DNA from: an uncultured Oscillospiraceae bacterium | Lineage (GTDB): Bacteria; Bacillota; Clostridia; Oscillospirales; Oscillospiraceae | Length of the DNA stretch: 64,000 bases | Assembly (NCBI GenBank): GCA_905234855.1 | Contig: CAJOIU010000008.1 | Location: forward strand, 19,769 to 83,768 | Reading direction: 5' to 3' | Part shown: in pieces, positions 52,361-61,285 of the stretch | How the letters are laid out: each line of letters starts with the position of its first letter | How positions within the stretch are numbered: the stretch's first letter is position 1 | Notes under the pieces: model-generated | Told to the model about the DNA's origin: nothing | What the model saw: the letters and a program-made list of their open reading frames with translations, nothing else | Database searches by the model: none | Made by a program: the position numbers and the translations under genes

Positions 52361-54556
52361 TCAGGCGGTCCCGCTTCGGATGATCTCCCGCAGGCCGCGG
52401 ATCGATTGAAGGCGGTTTATGATATTCTGCAGCTCGTCGCGGTCATGCACGTCGAGCTGGACGATGGCGGTGGAGGTGCCCTTGCCGGTGTCCCGGGCGG
52501 ACAGGCCGCGCACCTTGGCGTTCATGGCGTTGAGGATCGTGGCGATGTCCATGACGAAGCCGCTGCGCTCATCGGAGGTGAGGCGGATCTCGGCGGGATA
52601 GGAATCGTTCGTCTGATCGGCCCACGATACATCGATCCAGCGTCCCGTCTCGCTGTCCCGGGTATGGTTCACGCAGTCGCTGCGATGGATGGAAACGCCG
52701 AGGCCGCGGGTGATATAGCCCACGATGGGGTCGCCGGGGACGGGCGTGCAGCAGCGGGAAAATTTGATGAGACAGTTGTCGAGACCCTCCACCAGCACGC
52801 CTTGGACGGATTTCTCCTGCCGCTGGCTTTGCCGCCGCTCGGCACGCTCCTGCATTTTCTCGAGCTCGTTTTTGCGGGAGGGAGCGCGGGTGCGGATGAT
52901 TTCGTCCCGAATGCGGCCGACGGCGTGGGCGGCGGTCATGCCGCCGTAGCCGATGGAAGCGAATACGTCGTCCAGTTCCGTGACGGCCATGCGCCTGAGG
53001 ATGTTCGGCAGCACCTCAGGATCGGTCACGTCGGACATGGCGAGACCCTGCCGCTTGGCCTCCGCCTCGAACATGGCGATGCCGTGCTGGATGTTCTCCT
53101 CCCGCTTTTCCTTCTTGAACCATTGCTTGATCTTCGAACGCGCCTCGCCGGATTTGGCGATGGCGAGCCAGTCGCGGCTGGGGCCGGAGGAGGCGTTGGA
53201 GGTGATGATATCGACGATATCGCCGTTCTGCAGCGGATAGGAGATAGGTACGATGCGGCCATTCACTTTCGCGCCGGTCATGCGGTTGCCGACGGCAGAA
53301 TGGATGGCATAGGCAAAGTCGATGGGCGTCGCTCCGGCGGGCAGGCTCTTCACGTCGCCGTTCGGCGTGAAGACGAACACCTCGTCGCTGAACATATCGA
53401 CCTTCAGGTCATGATAGAAGTCCTGTGCCTCGGAATCCTGCTGCTTTTCGAGAAGCTGCCGTATCCACGCGAATTTTTCCTCGTCTCCGGCCTTGTTGCC
53501 GGAGCTGCCGGTCTTGTATTTCCAATGCGCTGCCACGCCGTATTCGGCGGTCATGTGCATCTGCCAGGTACGGATCTGCACCTCGAAGGGGATGCCCTCC
53601 GAGCCGATGACGGTGGTATGCAGGCTTTGGTAGCCATTGGGCTTCGGGGTGGAGATATAGTCCTTGAAGCGCCCGGGGACGGGGCGGAACATCTCGTGGA
53701 TGATGCCGAGGACGTTGTAGCAGTCGGCAAGACTGTCCACGATCACCCGGAAGGCGCAGAGATCGAAGATCTCCTCCATGCCGAGGTTCTGGGCATACAT
53801 CTTGCGATAGATGCTGTAGATATGCTTGAGGCGGCCATATACCTTGCAGGTGATGCCCTCGGACGCCATGCGCTGCTCGATGCGCGCTTCCATATCAACA
53901 ATGAAACGCTCCATGATCTCTCGGCGCTTATCGAGGGTGCTGGTGATCTCCTTGTACCCCACGGGATCGAGATACAGGAGCGATAGATCCTCCAGCTCGT
54001 TTTTGACATGCTCCACCCCCAGCCTGTGGGCGATGGGGGAATAGATGTCCATGGTCTCCCGGGATTTCGAGAGCTGCTTTTCCGGGCTTTGAAATTCCAT
54101 CGTGCGCATATTGTGCAGCCGGTCGGCGAGCTTTATGAGGATCACGCGGATATCCTTGGCCATGGCCATCAGCATCTTGCGGAGGTTTTCCATCTGGTTT
54201 TCCTCCACGGTGCTGTATTGCACGCGGGTCAGCTTGGTGACGCCCTCGACAAGATCGGCCACGTCCTTGCCGAAGCGCTGCTCCAGCTCCTCATAGGTGA
54301 CGCTGGTATCCTCCAGAACATCATGCAGCAGCGCGGCGATGATCGCCTCGTCGTCCAGACCCATCTCCGCCGTGATGGTGGCGGCGGCAATGGCATGGGT
54401 CACATAGGGCGAGCCGTCCCTGCGCTTCTGTCCCTCGTGGGCGGCCACGGCGTAATCAAAGGCGCCGCGAATGCGCTGCATATCCGCGTGGGGGGAGTTT
54501 TCCTCCACGACGGCGGCAAATTCGTTATAGGCATTTTCCGGGGAAAACTCAGTCAT
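52361..54556 (-). CDS. Bifunctional (p)ppGpp synthetase/hydrolase (RSH)
   Basis: A 731-residue stringent-response enzyme. The N-terminal HD hydrolase domain includes AVAAHEGQKRRDGSPYVTHA and ALLHDVLEDT. The synthetase domain shows YGRLKHIYSIYRKM, CAFRVIVDSLADCYNVLG and PKPNGYQSLHTTV. A TGS domain follows (about 390-450, VFTPNGDVKSLPAGATPIDFAYAIHS), then helical and zinc-finger-like region (CLIKFSRCCTPVPGD) and an ACT domain at the end. Both halves keep their motifs, so it can probably make and break (p)ppGpp. It is co-transcribed with recJ (10-base gap) and dtd. Confidence 0.95.
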   Translation of the reverse strand: MTEFSPENAYNEFAAVVEENSPHADMQRIRGAFDYAVAAHEGQKRRDGSPYVTHAIAAATITAEMGLDDEAIIAALLHDVLEDTSVTYEELEQRFGKDVADLVEGVTKLTRVQYSTVEENQMENLRKMLMAMAKDIRVILIKLADRLHNMRTMEFQSPEKQLSKSRETMDIYSPIAHRLGVEHVKNELEDLSLLYLDPVGYKEITSTLDKRREIMERFIVDMEARIEQRMASEGITCKVYGRLKHIYSIYRKMYAQNLGMEEIFDLCAFRVIVDSLADCYNVLGIIHEMFRPVPGRFKDYISTPKPNGYQSLHTTVIGSEGIPFEVQIRTWQMHMTAEYGVAAHWKYKTGSSGNKAGDEEKFAWIRQLLEKQQDSEAQDFYHDLKVDMFSDEVFVFTPNGDVKSLPAGATPIDFAYAIHSAVGNRMTGAKVNGRIVPISYPLQNGDIVDIITSNASSGPSRDWLAIAKSGEARSKIKQWFKKEKREENIQHGIAMFEAEAKRQGLAMSDVTDPEVLPNILRRMAVTELDDVFASIGYGGMTAAHAVGRIRDEIIRTRAPSRKNELEKMQERAERRQSQRQEKSVQGVLVEGLDNCLIKFSRCCTPVPGDPIVGYITRGLGVSIHRSDCVNHTRDSETGRWIDVSWADQTNDSYPAEIRLTSDERSGFVMDIATILNAMNAKVRGLSARDTGKGTSTAIVQLDVHDRDELQNIINRLQSIRGLREIIRSGTA

Positions 54557-54566
54557 GGCAATTCTC

Positions 54567-56549
54567 CTACCCGTGATATCGGCGCCATGCGGCGGACTGG
54601 GTCAGATCGGCCTTACCGTCGCGATGAGTTAACATAATTCTAATATCCTCATCCTCATAGGAAATCTCCGCGAGGGACAGCTCCCGCAGCACCCGCAGGC
54701 CGAGGGCAATCTTGGCCGGATGCAGGCGCGGCTCGATGCTGCCCAGCTCACGCAGGGCGGTCTTTATCGGACAGAGCTGTTCGAGGGAGCGCCAGATGCG
54801 CACCAGCTCGCCCCGGTTGAGATACAGCCGCTCGACGCTGCCGCCTTCGAGAAGCTGCCGGCAGAGGTCGGAATTGTCCGTCCGGCGCAGCGCCTGCATC
54901 AGGAGTTGAACGCTCCGCCGCCCGCGAAATTCGCTGATCTGCGGGAAAAAAACGGCATCGACCCGGTCGCCCACGGCGGCGCACAGATCGGCGGCGCGCT
55001 TCCCGAACCATACGCAGTCAAAGGTCTGTCCGAATTTTTCCAGATGCAGCGCCGTATGCTTTCCGCCGCCGATGGGAACGGAGGAGGTGAGCTGCGCGTC
55101 AGTCAGGCAGAAGCTGGGGCGGGGATTGCCGCTGCCGCAGGGCTCCAAAAGCTCCAGCGATTCCACGCAGGGAAGGGTGAGCAGCTCTTCGGAGCCGATC
55201 CGCACTTCCGGGGAAACGCCGGTCTCCTCGTTAGGCGGATGGTTAACATAATATTCATTCAGCGCCTTGCGGAAGGCGTCAATGTTTTCCCGGCGGATAT
55301 TTAGTCCGGCGGCCAGCGCGTGACCGCCGAAGGCCTCCAGCAGATCGCCGCAGGAGGCGAGAGCGTCGAAGAGGTTGAAGCCGCCGTAGCTGCGGCAGGA
55401 GCCCTTGCCCCGGTCGCCGTCCAGCGAGATCATGACGGCGGGGACGGCGTAGGTCTCCGAGAGGCGGGAGGCGGCAATGCCGATCACGCCCTGATGCCAG
55501 CCGTCCGCGGCCAGAACGATGGGTCCATTCGGCGCGGCGCCGGAGAGCATGGCCTCCGCCTGTGTCCAGATATCCGCTTCGAGCTGCTGGCGCTCGCGGT
55601 TCATGTCGCATAGCTCCGCGGCCAGCTTGGCGGCGGAGGAGGGATCGTCGGCGAGCATCAGCTCCGCGGCGCGGCGTACCCGGCCGAGGCGGCCTGCGGC
55701 GTTGATGCGCGGCGCAAGCGTGAAGCCGACGGATATGGCGTTTAGGCGTTTTTTCTGCACGCCCGCCTCCTCGATCAGCGCCGCCAGACCGGGGCGGGGA
55801 TCGTCCTTCAGCTTTTCGAGGCCGATTTTCACGATATAGCGGTTTTCGCCCGTGAGGGGCATGACATCCGCGATGGTGCCGACGGCGATGAGATCGGAAT
55901 AGCGCCGCAGGATGGCCTCCGCGTCGCCGTGGAGGGCGCAGACGAGCTTGAAGGCCACGCCGACGCCGGCTAGCTCCCGGTTGGGATACGCGCTGTCCGG
56001 CCGCTTGGGATTGACGACGGCCACGGCGGCGGGAAGCGCGGCCTGGCATTCGTGGTGGTCGGTGATGATCGTATCCATGCCGAGACCGGCGGCAAAGTCG
56101 GTTTCCTCCACGGCGGTCACGCCGCAGTCCACCGTGATGATGAGGGATACGTTTTTTCGATGCAGGCGCTCGATGGCGCCGGTATTGAGGCCGTAGCCCT
56201 CCTCAAGGCGATCGGGGATATAAATCTCGGCGGCCATGCCAATGTCCCGCAGATACTCGGCCAGCAGGCAGGCGGAGGTGATGCCGTCCACGTCGTAATC
56301 GCCGTAGACCGCAACAGTCTCATGCCGCTGGCGGGCGCGTTCGATCCGGCTGACGGCCTTTTGCATATCCGTCAGCAGAAAGGGATCCTCCAGCGTGTCG
56401 CTGCTGCTGTTGAGAAAGGCGGCGGCAGCCTCCGGCGTCCGAATGCCTCTCGCGGCCAAAACAGCCGCGAGCAGCGGAGTATACCCTGCCCGTGTAAGCT
56501 CTGCGGGTATGGAAGCCGCGGGGGGAATGTTCCATACCGTGTGTTTCAT
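54567..56549 (-). CDS. recJ: Single-stranded-DNA-specific 5'-3' exonuclease RecJ
   Basis: A 660-residue DHH-family nuclease used in recombination repair and base excision repair. The DHH core has VAVYGDYDVDGITSACLLAEYL near 80, a VDCGVTAVEETDFA region near 142 and the DHH-like ITDHHECQAALPAAVAVVNPKR near 165. The DHHA1 RNA-binding motif is GGHALAAGLNIRREN near 400, and a C-terminal OB-like part follows. All DHH residues are present. It leads the recJ-rsh-dtd operon. Confidence 0.95.
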   Translation of the reverse strand: MKHTVWNIPPAASIPAELTRAGYTPLLAAVLAARGIRTPEAAAAFLNSSSDTLEDPFLLTDMQKAVSRIERARQRHETVAVYGDYDVDGITSACLLAEYLRDIGMAAEIYIPDRLEEGYGLNTGAIERLHRKNVSLIITVDCGVTAVEETDFAAGLGMDTIITDHHECQAALPAAVAVVNPKRPDSAYPNRELAGVGVAFKLVCALHGDAEAILRRYSDLIAVGTIADVMPLTGENRYIVKIGLEKLKDDPRPGLAALIEEAGVQKKRLNAISVGFTLAPRINAAGRLGRVRRAAELMLADDPSSAAKLAAELCDMNRERQQLEADIWTQAEAMLSGAAPNGPIVLAADGWHQGVIGIAASRLSETYAVPAVMISLDGDRGKGSCRSYGGFNLFDALASCGDLLEAFGGHALAAGLNIRRENIDAFRKALNEYYVNHPPNEETGVSPEVRIGSEELLTLPCVESLELLEPCGSGNPRPSFCLTDAQLTSSVPIGGGKHTALHLEKFGQTFDCVWFGKRAADLCAAVGDRVDAVFFPQISEFRGRRSVQLLMQALRRTDNSDLCRQLLEGGSVERLYLNRGELVRIWRSLEQLCPIKTALRELGSIEPRLHPAKIALGLRVLRELSLAEISYEDEDIRIMLTHRDGKADLTQSAAWRRYHG

Positions 56550-56660
56550 TGTTCCGATGCATACCTCAAATAATTAATCATTAACCCTCATTATACGCCA
56601 TCGTCGGCAGGTTTGCAAACACTACGGGGCGGAAAAAGAAGGAAAAACGGAATAAAGAAG

Positions 56661-56687
56661 CAGCCGCGCCGAAAAACAGCGCGGCTG
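56661..56687 (-). terminator. Terminator of the metallophosphoesterase gene
   Basis: CAGCCGCGC-CGAAAAACA-GCGCGGCTG, followed on the minus strand by a pyrimidine-rich stretch CTTCTTTATT. Confidence 0.65.
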
Positions 56688-56701
56688 TATGGCCGGGAGG
56701 A

Positions 56702-57763
56702 TCACACCTCAGCCATGAAATTGGGGTCGTCGCCGAAGCCGCTCATAGCCTGCATCTCGGCGTAATCGGTGGCGGTGCCCTCGGTGATCTCCGCCGAGAC
56801 GGCTCCATCGGGCGAGACGGTTACGACGGCGCTCTGCTTCGTCTCCATGGGAATGTTCGTATCCACATAGTACATCCTAACGCTCACGCCCGCGCTGCTG
56901 CGGTCTACCTCCGCGATGAGGCCGTAGGTGTCGCCGCGGCAGAAGCTGCCTATATTGGTATAGGTGAAGTTGATGGCCTTTTTGTCGGTGGGGTTCGCAA
57001 TGGTGTAGGTAAATTTCGCTCCGGCGGGACGGATGGTGCCGTAGCGCGGATCGCGGAAGGTGTGGTTATGCCCCCAGAGGAAGATGACGTTCGGATGGGC
57101 GTTCAGCACGTCCATGAGCTTCGCGTTTCCGACGGCTTCCCGGTAGCCGCCGGGGATATCGTGGGTGGCGGTCGGAACGGACAGATGCAGGGGGAAATGG
57201 CTCACGACGAACACCGGGATGCTTGCGGGCGTATCGTTCAGATACGCGGCGAGGGCGTCGATATCGCCGTCGGGGAAATTCATGGCCTCCTGCGCCGCGC
57301 CGAGATGGAAGACGGCGTAATCCTCGGTGCGGGCGGCCTCGCCCATGCGGGTGAAGCCCGGGCCAAGCGTGTCCCACACGGGCGCGCCGGGCTTGTTTTC
57401 CTGATTGCCGGTGGTGACGCTGTATTTGCCGGGCAGCAGCGTGTCGAGCACGGCCTTGAAGCCGTCGAAGACCTCCGGGACCCATGCCTTGTCGCAGATA
57501 TCGCCTCCGAAGCTCAGATGATCGATGCTGCCGTATGCGGCAAGCTGATCCTTGACCCATGCCTCGAAGCCCGGAGTCTCCGCGTGCTGATCGCTGGCAA
57601 AGGCGAGGACGGAATGACGCGCTTCCTCTGCGCTCGCGGCGGCGCTTCCGCCCCCGGCAGAGTCGGACGCGCAGCCGCCGAAGAGGCTGATAGCCGCCAC
57701 GCCCGCCGCCATCGCGCCCGCTCCCTTGAGGAACTCTCTGCGGGAAATGCTACGGTTTTTCAT
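56702..57763 (-). CDS. Tat-exported metallophosphoesterase lipoprotein
   Basis: A 353-residue protein. The N-terminus has the twin-arginine motif SRREFLKG and a lipobox-like FGGC (Cys near 31), so it appears to be a folded, Tat-exported lipoprotein. The calcineurin-like domain has SDQHAE (metal ligands), GGDICD near 100, GNQEN where GNHD/E is usual, VVSHFPLH near 205 and GHNH near 240. The His of the third motif is replaced by Gln, which may change metal binding or activity. Substrate unknown. GGAGGAGAAAGAGC precedes the ATG; promoter TTTACG-N17-TATGAT lies upstream. Tat genes are not in this window. Confidence 0.85.
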   Translation of the reverse strand: MKNRSISRREFLKGAGAMAAGVAAISLFGGCASDSAGGGSAAASAEEARHSVLAFASDQHAETPGFEAWVKDQLAAYGSIDHLSFGGDICDKAWVPEVFDGFKAVLDTLLPGKYSVTTGNQENKPGAPVWDTLGPGFTRMGEAARTEDYAVFHLGAAQEAMNFPDGDIDALAAYLNDTPASIPVFVVSHFPLHLSVPTATHDIPGGYREAVGNAKLMDVLNAHPNVIFLWGHNHTFRDPRYGTIRPAGAKFTYTIANPTDKKAINFTYTNIGSFCRGDTYGLIAEVDRSSAGVSVRMYYVDTNIPMETKQSAVVTVSPDGAVSAEITEGTATDYAEMQAMSGFGDDPNFMAEV

Positions 57764-57850
57764 GCTCTTTCTCCTCCGTTTTTATGCTGGATGAGGCTAT
57801 CATAGCACATTTTGCCCCGGTCGTAAATCATTTGTCGATATCCGCCGCAC

Positions 57851-57879
57851 TTGACAGGCGGATCGGGCTTCGCTAAGAT
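57851..57879 (+). promoter_or_regulatory. Promoter of the O-antigen-ligase-like gene
   Basis: TTGACA (57851-57856), 17-base spacer, TAAGAT (57874-57879). Confidence 0.7.
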
Positions 57880-57920
57880 AAAACCGATTGGAATGCCGAT
57901 GCGAAGGGGACGAGGGATAA

Positions 57921-59615
57921 ATGGCACAGGCACAGAAAAAAACGCACCCCGCCGAGGTTTCTCCGCGGCCGATGCAGATACTGATGATCGCCGCGCCGTT
58001 TCTGCTGGGCGGTTATTATGAATGGGCGGCCTGTCTTCTGGGGCTGTATCTTGTGGGCTGTCTGCTGTATTGCCGGGGGAGGCGGGGCTTTTTGCTGATC
58101 CCCCGCAGCCCGACGCTGCTGGCGGCGGCGGTGCTGGCGGCGTTTTATGGCTTATCCGCGATCTGGGGCGTGGATCACGGCATGGCGCTCTTCGGCTTCG
58201 TGAAATTCCTGCCGCTGCCGCTTTTCGTCCTCGCCGCGGCGCAGCTCGGCGAGGACGGACGCCGGTCACTCCTTGCGCCGCTGCCGTTCACGGGCGCGGC
58301 CATGACGGTGCTGTCGCTGCTCCTTGCGCGCGTCCCGGTGCTTTCGGAGTATCTCGCGGTAAACGGGCGTCTGGGGGGCTTTTTCCAGTATCCGAATACC
58401 TTCTCGCTGTTTCTGCTGGCCGGAGCGGTCATGATCCTTTTCCGGGAGAAGCTCACTTGGAAGGAGCTGGTATGCCTGCCGATCCTGTTTTTCGGCGTGG
58501 CGATGACCGGCAGCCGCACCACGTTCCTCCTGCTGATCGCCGTTGTGATCGGCTACGGGATCTGGCAGAAGGACAAGCGCTATCGCCTTGCGGTGATCGG
58601 CCTTGCGGGACTTCTGATCGCCGCGACGGCGGTCTACGCGGTCGTGAGCGGGAATCTCGCGTCCGTGGGACGGTATCTCACAACGTCCCTGTCGTCTACC
58701 ACGTTTTTGGGGCGTATGCTCTATTATCAGGACGCGATCCCCGTGATCGCAAAACACCCTTTCGGCCTCGGGTATATGGGATATGTGTATACGCAGGGCG
58801 CCTTCAAGACCGGCGTATATCATATCATGCACGTCCATAACGATCTTCTTCAGATCATGCTGGACGTGGGCTGGATCCCGGCGGGCTTCTTCGTATGGGC
58901 GGTCGTGAAAAGCCTTCTGCCGGGACGGAACACCGCCGCCGGCCGCGCCGTGATCGCGGTGATCTGCGTCCATTGCATGCTGGACTTCGATATGCAGTAT
59001 CTTGCCATGGATTTCATCCTGCTGGCGGCGATGGGGACAGAGGCGGAACCGACAGAGCGGCTGAGTCGTCCGACGGCGTTGCAGGTATGCGGGGGTCTGC
59101 TGGGGATATTGTTTCTCTATGCCGGAGCGGCGTCCGGGATGTATTATCTCAAGGACTATGCGGACGCGGCGCGGCTGTATCCCGGCTATACCAGCGCATG
59201 GCAGCAGCTTCTGTCCGAGGCGGAAACCGCCGGGGAGATGGAGGATATCGCCGAGAGGATCTTCCGAATGAGCGACAGCGTCTCGGTGGCATGGAGCGCC
59301 CGGGCGCGGGCGGCCTTTTCCCGGGGTGATTTCGGAACGATGATCGAATGCAAGCGCCGATGCATCGCCCTGCAGCGCTACGCGCTGGATGAGTACCTCG
59401 ATTATTTTGATATGCTGGAGGTGGGTGTGACCCTCTATCGACAGGCGGGGGACGCGCAGAGCGCGGCCTATTGTCTGCAATGTCTGCGGGAGATCCCCGC
59501 CATGCTGGAGCAGGTGCGGGAGGAGACCTCCGCCCTCGGCTGGAGGATACAAAACCAGCCCATCACGACGCTGCCCGACCGCTATCTTGTGCGACTGGCG
59601 GCGCTGACCGGCTGA
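57921..59615 (+). CDS. O-antigen ligase/polymerase-like membrane protein with helical repeat tail
   Basis: A 564-residue protein. About ten or more membrane helices fill residues 15-410. GGFFQYPNTFSLFLLAGAVM near 150, TGSRTTFLLL near 195 and HVHNDLLQIMLDVGW near 300 match the Wzy/WaaL (O-antigen ligase) family, including the periplasmic-loop His. The last 150 residues are soluble helices that look TPR-like. Such proteins polymerise or ligate glycan or lipid-linked sugars in the membrane. Other polysaccharide genes are absent nearby, so the glycan is unknown. Confidence 0.85.
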   Translation: MAQAQKKTHPAEVSPRPMQILMIAAPFLLGGYYEWAACLLGLYLVGCLLYCRGRRGFLLIPRSPTLLAAAVLAAFYGLSAIWGVDHGMALFGFVKFLPLPLFVLAAAQLGEDGRRSLLAPLPFTGAAMTVLSLLLARVPVLSEYLAVNGRLGGFFQYPNTFSLFLLAGAVMILFREKLTWKELVCLPILFFGVAMTGSRTTFLLLIAVVIGYGIWQKDKRYRLAVIGLAGLLIAATAVYAVVSGNLASVGRYLTTSLSSTTFLGRMLYYQDAIPVIAKHPFGLGYMGYVYTQGAFKTGVYHIMHVHNDLLQIMLDVGWIPAGFFVWAVVKSLLPGRNTAAGRAVIAVICVHCMLDFDMQYLAMDFILLAAMGTEAEPTERLSRPTALQVCGGLLGILFLYAGAASGMYYLKDYADAARLYPGYTSAWQQLLSEAETAGEMEDIAERIFRMSDSVSVAWSARARAAFSRGDFGTMIECKRRCIALQRYALDEYLDYFDMLEVGVTLYRQAGDAQSAAYCLQCLREIPAMLEQVREETSALGWRIQNQPITTLPDRYLVRLAALTG

Positions 59616-59630
59616 AAAGAGACAAAACAA

Positions 59631-59658
59631 ATCCGGCGGCTCGCGTGAGCCGCCGGAT
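59631..59658. terminator. Bidirectional hairpin between the ligase-like gene and the DUF4956 gene
   Basis: ATCCGGCGGCTC-GCGT-GAGCCGCCGGAT, 12-base perfect stem, between converging genes. Confidence 0.75.
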
Positions 59659-59675
59659 GCTTTATGGGCGGAGGA

Positions 59676-60347
59676 TCAGTCCGCGAACTGACCGTTGTAG
59701 GTGACGAGGGAGGCGTTCTGCACGCCGTCGAGCTCAAACAGGCTCGTGACGAACACGGTATCGTCGCCCTTGAGGGAAACCTCGATGGAAAGCTCGATGC
59801 CGTTGGGCGTAACGGTTTTGGCCTTGACCTGACTGCGGGAAACGCTGGCGCGGAGCTTGGCGAGCACCGCGGCCTCCGCCGCGCCGTCGTCGCAGGTGAT
59901 GACGAGGATGTAGGGGTGGACGCCGATCTTCCGGCGGGCAAAGACGATAAGAATGACGCCGATGATGATGCTGCCGACCACGGCCAGCAGGAACATGCCC
60001 GCGCCGATGACGATGCCGACGGCCAGTGCCCAGAACAGGAATACGATCTCAAACGGCTCCTTGATGGCGGCGCGGAAGCGCACGATGGAGAGCGCGCCGA
60101 CCATGCCGAGGGAGAGGACGACGTTCGAGGTCACGGCGAGGATCACGAGAGTGGTGACCATGGTGAGACCCACCAGCGTGATGCCGAAGCCCGAGGAGAA
60201 CATGACGCCTTGGAAGGTCTTTTTATAGATGAAGTAGATGAAGGCGCCCAGCACACAAGCAAAGACCATGGCGAGGATCACATCGGCGAAGGAAAACTCG
60301 GTCACGTTTTCAAGAAAGCTGGATTTGAATACGTCGTTGAAGCTCAT
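59676..60347 (-). CDS. DUF4956 membrane protein
   Basis: A 223-residue protein with about four hydrophobic helices (to about 150) and a small soluble C-terminal alpha/beta domain of about 75 residues. The signature GMVGALSIVRFRAAIKEPFE near residues 80-100 is typical for DUF4956. These proteins are usually encoded next to a VTC-type polyphosphate polymerase, as here. The soluble domain may sense or regulate, but no function is proven. It lies 28 bases after the VTC gene in the same direction. Confidence 0.88.
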   Translation of the reverse strand: MSFNDVFKSSFLENVTEFSFADVILAMVFACVLGAFIYFIYKKTFQGVMFSSGFGITLVGLTMVTTLVILAVTSNVVLSLGMVGALSIVRFRAAIKEPFEIVFLFWALAVGIVIGAGMFLLAVVGSIIIGVILIVFARRKIGVHPYILVITCDDGAAEAAVLAKLRASVSRSQVKAKTVTPNGIELSIEVSLKGDDTVFVTSLFELDGVQNASLVTYNGQFAD

Positions 60348-60375
60348 GATTCTATCTCCTATTCTTTAATGAAGC

Positions 60376-61074
60376 TCAGATGTCATACTGCCGGCAGGCG
60401 GCATATTTCGAAAACGCCTGTACCCGGGGCGTTCCTTCCTGCACGATCATGCGGATGATATCGGGCAGGAAAGCGTCGTATTTCACCTCGAGGATGACGC
60501 GGTCGGGGCTGACCGGGACGAGCAGGGCGTTGCCGGAGATCATATCCGGGTTGCAGATGCCGCTGCGGATGTCATAGTCGAAGGTGACGCGAACGTTGCC
60601 GGGGGCGTAGATATAGGGCTCGCGGCGGTAGGAAACGATGGTTTTGGGACGGACAAGGTCGTTTTTCATCCGGCAATATAGCTCCTGCATCAGCGGATAG
60701 CCGGTATCCATCATCCAGCTCAGATCGCCGTCCAGCATGGCGCGGAGCTGCTCGGCATTCATAGGGCAGGAATACTTTTTTCCAAGGCCGCCGTATTTGA
60801 CCTTTTTCTCCAGATGAAGGGTGCTTACGTTTCCGTTATAAAAACGGATGCGGAATTTCTCCCGGCGGGATACGCCGCTGTAGTTCTGCATGAGGGCGGA
60901 ATCGGCCAGATCGTCGAAGTAGAGGCTGGTGATGTCATAGTAGCCGCTGGGGCCGACGTGGGGATCGAGGTGCATCACGGCACCGCAGCGCTGACGGATC
61001 GCGGCGTATTCTGCGCGGCCGAGAGAGTATTTCAGCTCCTGCCGGAGCATATCGCTGCTGTTGGAAGTTTTCAT
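60376..61074 (-). CDS. VTC-domain protein (polyphosphate polymerase-like)
   Basis: A 232-residue protein of the CYTH/VTC superfamily that forms a tunnel enzyme. RQELKYSLGRAEYAAIRQR at the start, YYDITSLYFDD near 45, and REKFRIRFYNG and LHLEKKVKYGG near 70-95 give the basic residues that bind polyphosphate and nucleotide. RPKTIVSYRREPYIYAPGNVRVTFDYDI near 142 and ILEVKYDAFLPDII near 195 complete the acidic/basic pattern. In yeast VTC4 this fold makes polyphosphate from ATP. Bacterial homologues sit beside DUF4956 and CotH genes. Cytosolic side is expected. Confidence 0.88.
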   Translation of the reverse strand: MKTSNSSDMLRQELKYSLGRAEYAAIRQRCGAVMHLDPHVGPSGYYDITSLYFDDLADSALMQNYSGVSRREKFRIRFYNGNVSTLHLEKKVKYGGLGKKYSCPMNAEQLRAMLDGDLSWMMDTGYPLMQELYCRMKNDLVRPKTIVSYRREPYIYAPGNVRVTFDYDIRSGICNPDMISGNALLVPVSPDRVILEVKYDAFLPDIIRMIVQEGTPRVQAFSKYAACRQYDI

Positions 61075-61285
61075 AAATCGTCAATTCCCATTTCCATTTT
61101 GTGATTTCTGTGGTATACTGGCGAAAACCGCAAAAGGATTAATAACTTTTAATGACAAAGTGTATCATATCACATCTTACGAAAAATTTGAATTGCATTC
61201 GCGCGAAAAAAGAAAATTGTACATGAATTACAAATTTTACATATCTTTGATGTAATTTTTGCATAAAAAGGACAAGGGGGACGCC

